Below are positions 1 to 10,464 of a DNA stretch of 64,000 nucleotides, piece after piece. The stretch is from Erigeron canadensis. Its lineage: Eukaryota > Streptophyta > Magnoliopsida > Asterales > Asteraceae. Below the pieces are notes generated by a model. It did no database searches and was not told where the DNA came from. It was given only the letters and a program-made list of their open reading frames with translations. The position numbers and the translations under genes are program-made. The stretch is taken from NCBI RefSeq assembly GCF_010389155.1, contig NC_057768.1:49393633-49457632 (forward strand). The letters run 5' to 3'. Numbering within the stretch: position 1 is the first letter of the stretch; the number at the start of each line of letters is the position of its first letter.

Positions 1-198
1 TTTATTTTCATTATTTACTTTTTATTTAACAGCAGATGATTGATATTTACTGCTTAAATGTTTTGTCACGGAAATTTAGTTGGTCTATATATCCTTTCTA
101 GAACAGAGGAAACCGAACTCATGCTAATTCCTTTTTATTTTTATGTTTTGTCTTATTACGGTTTTTATGGATTTTGCCAACACTAATTACGGTTACAA

Positions 199-480
199 TA
201 AGTGTCGGCCAAATTAAGTCCCTTTATGAGGGCTTGACTTGGGTATACTGATGTTCAAGTCTGAGGAAGCAGGATTTACCTCTATGAATCGTCGTGTCTT
301 CGGGCGGATTAGTATGAGGTTTCCCCCCATCGGGTATTGAAATAAGCATTTCTACTTCGAGGGAACTCTCTAACGCGGCCCGGTTAAAACAATGTATGCT
401 AGACCTCCCGTTGTTGAATCGCGACACGAGATTTCCTGCGAAATTCACCTTTAAAAAAAAACACACTAAGTGTCGGCTAA
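199..480 (+). mobile_element. 5'-truncated SINE copy with target-site duplication
   Basis: The body at about 213-466 matches the 3' two thirds of the full-length SINE at 3068-3396 and ends in a short A-run. It is flanked by a 14-bp direct repeat, TAAGTGTCGGCCAA at 199-212 and TAAGTGTCGGCTAA at 467-480 (one mismatch), which is a target-site duplication. The tRNA-like head with A and B boxes is absent, so this copy was probably truncated on insertion. The 80-codon minus-strand open frame across it has no coding support. Confidence 0.8.
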
Positions 481-647
481 AGTTTTAGGTACCCTTAAAC
501 GAGATCAATTTTTAGAGTTTATTCATTATCATATTAATTAAGATATAAAAAAAAAGTACCTCAACTCATATTGTTAAACTACTAGTAAAAAAAGTATAAA
601 TGTTCGATGTAAAAACCAATATAAATATCACTGCAATGAGAATTATA

Positions 648-760
648 GAATGATACTTGGCTAAAGTTTAAGGACTAAACCTACTATATACAAAAATCGA
701 GACAGAATGATACTTGGCTAAAGTTTAAGGACTAAACCTACTATATACAAAAATCGAGAC
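648..760. repeat. Tandem duplication, two 57-bp units
   Basis: Positions 648-704 and 705-760 are two adjacent copies of a 57-bp unit beginning GAATGATACTTGGC; they are identical by eye except at the last base. Such identity indicates a recent tandem duplication. No gene is associated with it. Confidence 0.9.
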
Positions 761-1826
761 CTTAAGTTTCTGGGGGTCTAATTAAAACGATTGTTAACCC
801 TTAATTATAATAGAGCCGGTGGTGCTTAGCATAGAAGAAAATGTTGTAAATAAATATAAATGCTCTTTAAAAATAGTTATTATCATTTGCTATGTGCCCT
901 ATGTAGTATGTACAACATTTTACTATGTGCCTAATTTTCAGAGTTATGTTAAGTTTAGGAAACTTCAAAAAATCTATAATTTGATTAATGAGAGTTCTTA
1001 TGCTTGTCATCATGTGAGTAGTGATATATTTATGTTGGAAACTTAAGGAATTAATGTTGTTTAGAAAATGATAGTACCACAATTTCATGTATGTACGTAG
1101 CAACTAGCAAGTTACTAAAAGAGTAACTTATGCATAAATTCTAAAAACAAAACTTAAAACTCTAAAAAAAATCAAAATTACCTTGGTTTTTACAACAAAT
1201 GATGCGTAAGGTACAACGTATATACAGATAAGCATAGGATACAATCATACAATAGACACAACCTTTACTCCATGAACCTTTTCATCCTTTCATATTTACT
1301 CCAATACTGTTCATCCTTTCATATTTACTCCAATACGACAATACCCAGTCTCTTTTGTAAATGACAATCACCGAGAAAATCACCTCGAGTAACAATCAAT
1401 ATATAGGAACAAACACCGGCCTCCTTTCACCACTTGCAAAAATCACCGCCTCTAACAACTAGCAGGCTCCTTCCTTGATTCGGAGTCATTTGCTTCTGCA
1501 TCAGCTGCCGATGCGGTGGCAACATCGGATCCGGCGAACGAACTCCTCTGACTGTTGACGACCTCACGTTTTCAATGAAAACTAATTCAAATTATCAACA
1601 AAACATACATATATTTAATATCAATAATAATACGTATACATACCTCTATATGAAAATCTATATCTATATGTAACATTCAATGGAAATGAAATCCCTTCAT
1701 TTAAGAAAGCCGTAAGAGAGAAAAAATTATTCTAGAAGAAAAATCAAATGTATGAGCGAAATATAGAAATTCTGTGGGTGAGAAATTAGTAGGTGGGCGG
1801 ATGGGTGAAGAATGAGTAGTTAGTAA
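761..1826. other. Intergenic stretch, with a short tandem repeat and one coding-like scrap
   Basis: AT-rich DNA without a supported gene. It contains a 27-bp direct repeat (TTCATCCTTTCATATTTACT...) at 1281-1307 and 1310-1336. At about 1459-1575 on the minus strand, an open frame ending in TAG at 1459-1461 has unusually coding-like composition, rich in Ser, Ala, Glu and Asp. It might be the last exon remnant of an unidentified gene, but I cannot place it in a family. Confidence 0.4.
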
Positions 1827-2648
1827 TAGAGGTGCAAATACCAGTTAACCGCATCCGATTATTTTTTTTAGTAACCGATTCCGGTTATTTTTTAAAAAAA
1901 AAAACCGATTACGGTTAACCGGTACCGGTTTGGGTTTTAAAAAACTATAACCGGTGTAATCGGTTTCGGTTAATAATAACCGGTTAACCGATACCGGTTA
2001 ACCTAATAGGTTATTTTTTTAACCGCCCACTATCAATAATATATAAGCCAAAAGGGGTTTTCTTTTTCAACATAGAACAAGTTGTTCCGTCCGAATCTAC
2101 CCTCAAACACCACTTCTCTTCATCATCATCTACCCCTCATGGCCGCCATATATATCGATGTGTATATATATATATGACTGGGCGGTTAGTGGAACACACA
2201 TACACACAGCCACACAGTACGTAATATTTTTGATGATCTTGAAGAGTTGATTCAGTGGAGGATCTTGAAGAGGTGATCAGTTGGTTCTTTCTCCGGTCTC
2301 CGATGCTTTTTTCTTTCTTTCCAGATGTATGTGACTTTATTTTTCTTTTTATATCTCGATGTATATATATATCACCCAGTAGGTGGTGAGTGGTAAGTAT
2401 AAAATAGAAAACAATCCCAATTATATATAATTAATTGATTAACCGGTTAAAACTAAAAATAAAAACCGATTATCGGTTAACCGATTAGGAATCGATTTTT
2501 GGTTTTGAAAGTGCAAATCATTACTAACCGGCGGTTTTTCCTAACCTATAATCGTTTTGTACTGTATCGGTTACTAACCGGTTACGATTATAGGTTAACT
2601 TTCGAATCGGTTCGGTTAACTGGTTTTTTTTACACCTCTAGTTAGCAA
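1819..2648. mobile_element. Non-autonomous hAT-like element (814 bp) with 8-bp TSD
   Basis: The element spans 1827-2640. Its ends are inverted repeats: the left begins TAGAGGTGCAAATACCAG and the right, read in reverse complement, begins TAGAGGTGTAAAA and continues through the same CCAGTTAACCG block. The 8 bp on each side are GTTAGTAA (1819-1826) and GTTAGCAA (2641-2648), a TSD with one mismatch. The subterminal regions contain many copies of a GGTTAACCGG-type motif on both strands, the sort of repeated site that hAT transposases bind. No transposase is encoded, so it must be mobilised in trans. Confidence 0.85.
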
Positions 2649-3050
2649 CACATGGCCACTTTATGTGTGTTTACATATTTTTTCTAGCAGCCTAAGATTC
2701 TAACACGTATTTAAAATTTTAGTACAAGATAAATTACCCTTTTTTTTTATCCAAAAGTAAATAAACGCATTCCATTATTAATTAGTACTCCGTAGTACGG
2801 TAGTTGTTTTATAAACTCAAATACAGTATATAAATTTCATTTGGCTGTTATAAATTTGGGTTGTTTATGTATTTCATAACCTTCTAAGTCTATCAACTAT
2901 TTTAATTTGTAATACGGGTTTTTTAATATGTGTTTAAAAATTATTTATCACAACTCGAAAATTAAAAAGGTTAACAAAACTCGTATCTAAACATACGGAT
3001 TCTATTTTACGATGATTTGAACCAAAATACAAGATTATTTTTGCAGAATC

Positions 3051-3413
3051 ATTAATATGTTGATCAAGTCCTTAACATTAGCTCAATGGTTGAAAGACCA
3101 TCCTCCCATACATGAGATCTTGTGTTCAAGCCTTGGGGGACATAAGAAAGTCTCTTTATGAGGGTTTGGCTTGGGTTTACCCAAGTTTAAGTCTGAAGGG
3201 ACATGGTTTACTCCTATTAATCATCGTGTCTTCAGGCGGATTAGTAGGGGTTTTTCCCCCATCGGGTATTTGAAATAGATATTTCTACTTTGAGGGAACT
3301 CTCTAGCTAGGATCCGGTTAAGACAATGTATGCTAGACCTCTCGCTGTCGAATAGCGACACGAAATTTTCAGCGAAATTCACCTTTCAAAAAAAAAATTA
3401 ATATGTTGATCAA
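3051..3413 (+). mobile_element. Full-length tRNA-derived SINE with perfect 17-bp TSD
   Basis: The body runs 3068-3396 (329 bp). It starts with a tRNA-like head carrying a pol III A box (TAGCTCAATGG, 3079-3089) and B box (GTGTTCAAGCC, 3122-3132), continues into a unique body, and ends in an A-run at about 3388-3397. A perfect 17-bp direct repeat, ATTAATATGTTGATCAA, lies at 3051-3067 and 3397-3413. The body is shared with the truncated copy at 213-466, so this is a repeated family. The perfect TSD suggests a comparatively recent insertion. Confidence 0.9.
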
Positions 3414-3604
3414 TTCTCAAATCTTCCGATATGTTTTTATTATACATTACGTCTCCTAGGGCAACACCCGAGTGACAAAACTAGTTAAAATATAAAAATT
3501 CAAAAATTCCACCTATACATTGGGCAAGGGAAGCTTCAGATCATACAACACAAAATCTATATAAAATCTATATAAAATATGGTTATAATATAACGAAACA
3601 ACTA

Positions 3605-3687
3605 GTCAGGATGGCCGAGTGGTCTAAGGCGCCAGATTAAGTTTTGGTCTTCAAAAGAGTGCGTGGGTTCAAATCCCACTTTTGACA
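3605..3687 (+). tRNA. tRNA-Leu(CAA)-like gene, degenerate anticodon loop
   Basis: The 83-bp sequence folds as a class II tRNA: acceptor GTCAGGA pairs (with G-U pairs) with TTTTGAC at the 3' end, the A box is TGGCCGAGTGG, there is a long variable arm, and the B box is GGTTCAAATCC. It closely resembles plant nuclear tRNA-Leu(CAA). The anticodon loop between CCAGA and TTTGG is only six bases (TTAAGT) instead of seven; the first base of the CAA anticodon appears deleted. The gene is therefore probably a pseudogene, although the internal promoter boxes are intact. Confidence 0.75.
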
Positions 3688-3721
3688 TTACTTTCTTTTA
3701 TGTAATTGACATAAGTTTTTT

Positions 3722-3989
3722 TGAAAGTATCATAAATGGTCTATGTGATTTGTCATATTTACATTTTACCCTTTATGCTTTTTTTTCGTTGCAATTTGTC
3801 CTTAGATTTTTCATTTTCATTGCCAGCAATCTCTGACATTAATTTCTGTTAAATTTAGTCGTTAAATCCCTCACATGCATATTACGTAAGGGCATTTTGG
3901 TCCATCTCGTAAACACAAGGACTTTATGATAAAAACATTTTTTAGTTAATGATAAATTATAAATATATATATATATATATATATAATCT

Positions 3990-4024
<35 letters not shown>

Positions 4025-5092
4025 CTACACTTATGAAAAGAGATCCCATATCAATTTTAGAAAAATGGAACCCATCTCTATACAAATTAATTCATATCTA
4101 CATCTTCTTCATTGCATAAATTACCAATCTTGACATCATACGAATGAGCCGCGTGCTAATTGGGATCTCCACTTGCCACAACCGGTCGTGGCCGTGCGCA
4201 ACTACAGACTACAACCGGCCACTACTTCCGCCCTACACCCGCTACAATCAACGAGCCACCACACCACGTTTTCCACTGCCTACAATCGATCGCTGTTTTT
4301 TGTTTGAGAAATGGTCGGGGGCTTCTAGGTACAAGTGTTGGGTGAAAGATAAAAGTGTTGGGTGCGATGACCGACGACTTCAACAGAATCTAATGCTTTA
4401 ATGGGTGCGCGATGGCTTGGTTGTGGTGGTGGTGAGGGTGATGGCGATGGAGGTGGCATAGTGTTTATCAGATAAAAGTGTTGGGTCGTGATTACCACCT
4501 TTGTCGTGATGATTTGGAAACCTTCTCCTCATCTTCTAGTTTTCTTTAGTCAAAGTTTGAAAAATTAAGGTGAATTATATCATTTTATTATTACATCTAT
4601 ATTGATTGTTGTATACTAGTTTTATTTGTGATGTGAAACTATGGGAAGTAATTTAAGGACCGTAATTTTGGTTTCTTTTAAATATGATGCGGGTGTATAC
4701 TTATATATATATCAGTGTATGTAAAGATTGTTGTTGGATTGGAATGATGAAGAGGTGTTGATAATGATCGACGAAATAATTCTTCGAAAAGGATATAGAT
4801 ACATATGGATTAAATATATGTATGTTAATATGGATTAAACATGTTTGGGTAGAAATGGAGGTGGTGATGTCCTGTAAAAGGAAGAAGAAGAATGAGGAAG
4901 AGGGTGTTTTGGAGATGGTAGTTCTTATGGTTGGCAAAAAGATAATTATTAACGGCCAAATTTAACGGATGTTAGTGTTAAGGAATCCTGGTAATAAAAA
5001 TGAAAAACCTAGGGACCATTTGCAACGGAAAAAAAACATAGGGGACAAAATGCAAATATGACAAACGACATGGACCATTTGTGACATTTTCT
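3722..5092. mobile_element. Element with long terminal inverted repeats, Mutator-like, non-autonomous
   Basis: About 130 bp at the left (from roughly 3725 to 3870) reappear inverted at the right (roughly 4945 to 5092). Recognisable anchors are ATAAATGGTCTATGTG on the left against CACAAATGGTCCATGTC in the reverse complement of the right. Long inverted repeats of this kind are typical of Mutator-like elements. The flanks are T-runs, so the TSD cannot be fixed. The interior has (AT)n tracts at about 3965-4022 and a GC-rich block at 4140-4450 but no transposase. That block could be captured host sequence, which I cannot identify. Confidence 0.7.
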
Positions 5093-5424
5093 TTTCTTTT
5101 TTTTTAACTATTTTGTGTTATTAGCAATTAAAGTATCGGTAATTTAATAATTTTTTAAATTAATCTCAACCTTTGATTGTACCATATATAATCACAATTA
5201 ATCTAATTGTACTATGTGTAATCATCATAAATATAGAGCTAGTATGGTATAGAGGTAATATAGTACGAGTAATTTGGAAATGCTAACTATAACTTTGGAG
5301 TTTATCACAAATATGCATAAAAATGCTAAGATTACCCTTTGAATTTTATAATATAAGTAAAACTATTTTAGATACGTTAAAAATGTCATTAGTAAGACCC
5401 TATTAATTAATTTTAAGTATTTTA

Positions 5425-6556
5425 AATTTCAAAAGTTTTAGGGATAAAGACATGAGAATGTACCCAACTATGAGAAAAAGGATATGTAATGTACCTTACT
5501 AATCGACTTGCTATTTAGTGTAACAAACTACATTTTTTTGGGTTATTCAACGCAAGCAACCGGATACACAACAATTAGCAAGTTACCACTTGTATTTTTT
5601 TTTTACTTTTTTATTAAAAAAAATTCACGGCTAAGAAACTTCACTTGGAGAATCTGGTGATTGCCTTTTGCTATTTGCATAAACTTTATTTTCACTAATA
5701 ACCACTCGCCTGTTTTTGAACTATTGCATCAAACTTTATTAAATTGTTCTCCTGGTCGTCAGCTCACTTTGAATTGCTTCCATCATTAATATCAAGAATC
5801 ATTGGTTCACTAACAGAAGTCTTTCCATACTGCTTTAATTCATTCATGTGTATATGTTCTCATTCATTTTCAAAGATTAGTGGTTCATTCCCTTGGATGG
5901 GCGAGTTATGTTGATCCGATTCATCAATGACAGGTTTTTTGATGCTTTTGTATGCTCATCAAATAATATCTTTTCTTTCGGCTTCATTTCCATGTGGATA
6001 GTTGAATTTCCGGCGACATCGAATGTTCCGGCAAGTCTCAATCGAATTAATTTCCGGTCAGGATTTGTTCGTGGCTTGATTCTGAGTATTTTGGTGGTAA
6101 TTTCGTGATCTAATTTGAAAAAAACGAAAGTTTATCGGCGTTTGAAGTTTTCCGGCAAGGTTTTGTGCAGATTCCGGCAGCCATGTTCTTCATATTTTCT
6201 CCGGAAATTATCCATTTGCCGAGTTGATTGAAACTTGCATTTTGGTCAGGGTTTGTGCGGGATTAAATATTGAATCGATTGGTGGTAGTTTCAAGTCTTA
6301 ATTCAAAGAAACAACAAAGTTATCGCGATTTTAATTTTTCTGGCGAATTACCATTTGTCTGACGAGTGTTGGACTAGTGAGGATGATGATGATGATGATG
6401 GAAACCGGATGGAAACCTATTGTAGCATGTTGCTTGTGTTAAATAACCCAAAAAATATAGTTGGTTACACTGAATAGCAAGTCGAGTAGGGTACATTACA
6501 TAGTCTTTTTATCATAGTTGGATACATTCCCATGCTTTTATCTCAAAGTTTTAAAT
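5425..6556. mobile_element. Second long-TIR element, non-autonomous
   Basis: The left arm at about 5431-5560 and the right arm at about 6430-6551 are diverged inverted copies of roughly 125 bp. Both contain the blocks CGACTTGCTATTTAGTG (left) or CGACTTGCTATTCAGTG (right, reverse complement), followed by a TTTTTTGGGTTATT stretch and CAAGCAAC. Outer boundaries and TSD are not resolved. The 870-bp interior has no transposase frame; the 71-codon frame at 5893-6108 looks like chance. Long diverged TIRs suggest a Mutator-like origin. Confidence 0.65.
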
Positions 6557-6895
6557 ACATCATACTCACCTTTTTATAGATACAAATATGACATTTATAA
6601 AAGGTATTATTATTAAAACTCAAGATATATTAGCACCAACTTTTGCAAGTTTTAGTTGAGTCTAATATATTACCTTGAGACACTTGTTAAACTAATATTT
6701 GACGAATGTGTTTATTGATTACATGTCAAATCTGTTCCGAAAATACAAATTAGTACAACCTCACGAGCATTATACAAAGATTAACAATCCTATTTACTTT
6801 TTTTCACGACAATTTTGGAATCATTTGCATGTCTCTTTATATACTTAACTACAATTGTAAAAGAAATTTATTTTGGAAACACCTCTATCTTTATT

Positions 6896-7594
6896 CCTAG
6901 AAGCAGGGACAGCTCCACAATGAGGGCAGTGTGGGCAACTGCCCCCATTCCAATTTTGGTACAATGTAATTTTTTAAAGGTATATTTTTAATTTTGTTCT
7001 TAAAAAATATAAATAAACAGAAAATACATACAAATATCACCATCATTGTCATATGCCTCTTATTTGGAAGTATGTTACTTATGTTGGAAGCATTAGTTTT
7101 GACATAAAATCCTCTATTGATAAGTAAAAATCTTGAGTTATTTTGATTTTTAATAGAGTTTAAAAAGATAAGTTGAAAAAAGCGTTTTTATTTGTTTGAG
7201 TTAATGTATCATACATTGATAAATAATATAGTTGTATGTGAAAATGATATTTTCTTTTCAAATTATTATATAATGGTAATAACAATAGTAAAGTAAAAAT
7301 TTATGTAGAGGCTAAATTACATATCATTGATTTCGATAAACTTAATTTATGTTGTTTAATATAATGCAACCCTTCCTTCTGCATATTTACCAAAATTGCA
7401 AAGACCAATGTTCAAGTTCCCATAACTTACACTCACACGAAATTATTTTAAGAGTCCATATTTTTCTAATTCTCATGTGAGGGTCAATTTTTTTTTAAAA
7501 ATTTTTCCTACAAAAATGACTTTAATAAATATAACAAGAGACTTTTAAATTGTCCCCTTACAAAATAAATTCCGGCTCCGTCCCTGCCTAGAAG
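6896..7594. mobile_element. Non-autonomous hAT element (683 bp) with perfect 8-bp TSD
   Basis: The element is 6904-7586. The left end begins CAGGGACAGCTCC and the right end, in reverse complement, begins CAGGGACGGAGCC, an imperfect terminal inverted repeat of the common plant hAT form. The 8 bp CCTAGAAG occur on both sides (6896-6903 and 7587-7594), a perfect target-site duplication. The interior is AT-rich and has no transposase frame. Confidence 0.88.
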
Positions 7595-8290
7595 CATTTT
7601 TACTCACACAAAAATTAAATCCCAATACCTCTAAGTGTTACGTATCAATCTATATATTGATAATTGGTTATGTAATATTCTTTTTTACCTTTTTTGGTCT
7701 TAAAATGCTTGCCACTTTTTAAAAACACATTAATACCTTTTTTTGCTTTATACATTTGATAAATTAGCTATTGATTCTCAATACAAAAATTTTCTTCTAT
7801 ACAATGATTTTTCATTAATTAATGTTTTACTTATTACCTATGTCTTTATATATAAGTTTTTCATTGAGGAGAGTACTTGTGAGTTCATAGTGTAAATTGT
7901 GTTAAAAAAATATAATAATAATAACCAAAAAATTCAAATCAAATTATCTATTCAAATAAACTCAAAAAAAGCCCACTGAATATACCAGAATTTAAAATAT
8001 AGACAACACATATAAAAAAAATTTCCAATACTTTTTGGTCCAATGATTTCTAGTTTACTTAAAATAACAAAACAAGTAAGAAAAACCGTTCATATAATCT
8101 TTGGTTGGAAGTTGGAACTACTGTATATAATCTTTGGTAAAAACGTTTGGGCTAAATTTGGTATGCATAGGCCCATTTAAGAACTTAGTCACAACAGATA
8201 AACAGCCCATATTAAGAGTTTCAGAAACACCAACACCCCCAAATTTGAAGCTGAACATAAAAATTAGGGTTTTGAAATCACCTCGCACCG
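7595..8290. other. Upstream region of the TAF8-like gene
   Basis: AT-rich sequence with no gene of its own. A short imperfect direct repeat (TATAATCTTTGG) occurs at about 8094 and 8126, and TATATAA-like runs lie 160-200 bp before the ATG at 8291. No specific regulatory site can be claimed. Confidence 0.4.
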
Positions 8291-9094
8291 ATGAAGAAGA
8301 ACAGAACCAGAACTTTATCATCACAATCTAAACTTAATATTTTCCAATCATCAGATTTCCACACCGCCGTCTCTAAAATCGCCGTCACGCAAATCTGCAA
8401 ATCCGTTGGATACGCTGCCGCTCAAACCACCGCACTCCAAACCCTAACTAACATCGCCGTAAGCTACCTCCAATCAATTGCCAAATCTGCCGTCATCTCC
8501 GCCGTATCTACCGGCCGTACACAATGCAACCTGTATGACGTCATCCGTGGACTTGAAGACCTGCATTATGACGTCGGATTTACCGGTAACGGAAATATTA
8601 ATAAACGGTTGTATCCACTTGCTGACTCATCGATGCTTCTGGATATTCGAAAGTTTGTTTATCGGAATCGAGAGATTCCGTTTGCTAAACCGTTGCCACG
8701 TGGATGTGACGTGGATTCGCAGTGTTTGTTTGGTGACAGCGAGAAAGTGTTGAAGCATGTTCCGAGATGGTTACCGGATTTTCCTGTAATTAGTGAAAAA
8801 GAAGAAAAAACGGTGGTGGCGGTGGTGGTGGCTGGTGGTAGTGACTTAGAAAATGAGGGTAAAAAAGCTGCGAGTGAGTTAGCGGCAAAAAGGGAAAGGA
8901 TAAGTTTTAAGATTGTTAGAAGGAGTGGTAGTAAAACTAAAAATGAGATTAAACTTGAATTTGGAGTTTGTAAAGGTGGAAAAAGGATTTCATGCCATAA
9001 TTATACTGATAATGATGATGAAAATTTCTTTAATCACTATGATGAACTAGCATCAGCAGCTGCTTGTTCAAATTCAACGATGATAATATTTTGA
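8291..9094 (+). CDS. TAF8-like TFIID subunit, bromodomain-associated histone-fold protein
   Basis: An intronless 267-codon frame. Residues about 15-90 form a bromodomain-associated histone fold with the sequence ICKSVGYAAAQTTALQTL followed by an AxSYLQSIA helix and a DVIRGLEDL segment, as in plant TAF8. A second conserved block near residues 125-165 (PFAKPLPR, then HVPRWLPDFP) matches the region after the histone fold in TAF8 proteins. The family acts in the nucleus as a subunit of general transcription factor TFIID, pairing through the histone fold. The C-terminal third is basic, then acidic, and poorly conserved. At 267 residues it is shorter than Arabidopsis TAF8 (about 350 as I recall), so it may be a diverged paralogue. 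The start at 8291 is the first ATG in frame and sits just before the domain. Confidence 0.8.
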   Translation: MKKNRTRTLSSQSKLNIFQSSDFHTAVSKIAVTQICKSVGYAAAQTTALQTLTNIAVSYLQSIAKSAVISAVSTGRTQCNLYDVIRGLEDLHYDVGFTGNGNINKRLYPLADSSMLLDIRKFVYRNREIPFAKPLPRGCDVDSQCLFGDSEKVLKHVPRWLPDFPVISEKEEKTVVAVVVAGGSDLENEGKKAASELAAKRERISFKIVRRSGSKTKNEIKLEFGVCKGGKRISCHNYTDNDDENFFNHYDELASAAACSNSTMIIF

Positions 9095-9448
9095 GGATTT
9101 ATGCATTTTGAAGATTATTATGTAATGATGTTCAAACAACGAGTTTTCGATATATGTATATATAGATACTTATATAAATGAAATGATGACTAGCAAATGA
9201 TTTGATCTCCAAGGATTTTTTGGGGTTTGTTATTTGGGTTAATTCGTTGAAAAATCACTTGTCTCAACTACCCTTTCTGGGTCTGAAAAAAAAAAGTTTT
9301 AATGTAGGAAAAAAACCCGACTAAAATATATATAAAGGGTCTGTACCGGATACACTAACTTTTTACCCGGTCAAGTGCCAAATAACCTTCCATGTCCTCA
9401 TAAAATCATGTGCCAAAATATTCTTTTTATTATGTCTGCATATAACTA

Positions 9449-9450
9449 CA

Positions 9451-9483
<33 letters not shown>
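9449..9483. repeat. (AT)n microsatellite inside the Mutator-like element
   Basis: An alternating AT tract with one interruption, lying between the left terminal repeat and the transposase gene. Confidence 0.9.
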
Positions 9484-9643
9484 AACCCCACCTTTTCTTT
9501 ATCAATTCTCTCTCTCGACCTCCAACTTTTTTTCTTTACAATCCAGATCTTGCTATGTTCAAAGAAATATTTAGATCTTCAAATACTTACACATAAATAA
9601 TTACATATCTTAGAAAAAAGAAATTTGCAAAACGGTGATGAAT

Positions 9644-9863
9644 TGGTGGCTGTGGGAAATAAACAACCACAAACGAAAAAGAATGGGTGGTTGCGGGATC
9701 GTTTCAGTGGCCCGATTCATACAAAGAAACAATTACACATTCCTCTGTATTTGTGTATTTCACATTAGTAGAACCCACATATTTAATCAAATAAAGAGAC
9801 TTTGTGGCTGCGGGAAATAAACAAACACAAACGAAGAAGAATGGGTGGTTGCGGGATCGTTTG
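9644..9863. repeat. Direct repeat of about 60 bp
   Basis: Positions 9644-9704 and 9803-9863 share GGGAAATAAACAA.CACAAACGAA and GAATGGGTGGTTGCGGGATC, with a few mismatches. The copies are about 159 bp apart, within the Mutator-like element and downstream of the transposase gene. Confidence 0.85.
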
Positions 9864-10464
9864 TATCTCGTTCGTTTTAGTGGCCGGATTTGAATTTGGT
9901 GGTGTCGTCATTAGCTGGTGCTGGTGGTGGTGGTGGTTTCCGGTCACCTGCCGCTCTCCTCGAATTGAGTTTTTATTTTGTGATTATGTAAGTTAGCATC
10001 AATAAAAAATTGGGAATATATAATATACTGCTAACAGTAGACAATTTATATACTGTAAAGACTTTTAAACCCATTTTTATCTAAGTCGGTTAACCTTCTA
10101 TGGGTCCCACATTCAAATTATGACTTTTATAGTGGATATCGACTAGCCGACTACTACTTATTGAGAAATTTATTTCATAAACATCATATAAATATTATAT
10201 ATAAAATCATCAACACCATCATGTACTTCAGATAGTCAAATTCCAAAAGAAGTTAAGAACATAAATAAGTATCAGTGATCACCATCATGTACTTCATTTC
10301 AAAACCATAAAACCATAAGTACATAATATTCTTACAAAAGATTGATCACCGTATTGCAATACTAATCCCAAAAACAAAAAAATGCATCAAATAACAGCAA
10401 TCACCATAATGTACTCCATTTATGACATGCTTCTACCATTATCTGATGGTCTCCAAAAACTGGA

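Noticed and set aside
8134..8753. Short plus and minus frames around the start of the TAF8-like gene
   Set aside because: They overlap the leader or coding sequence in other frames and lack similarity to any family.
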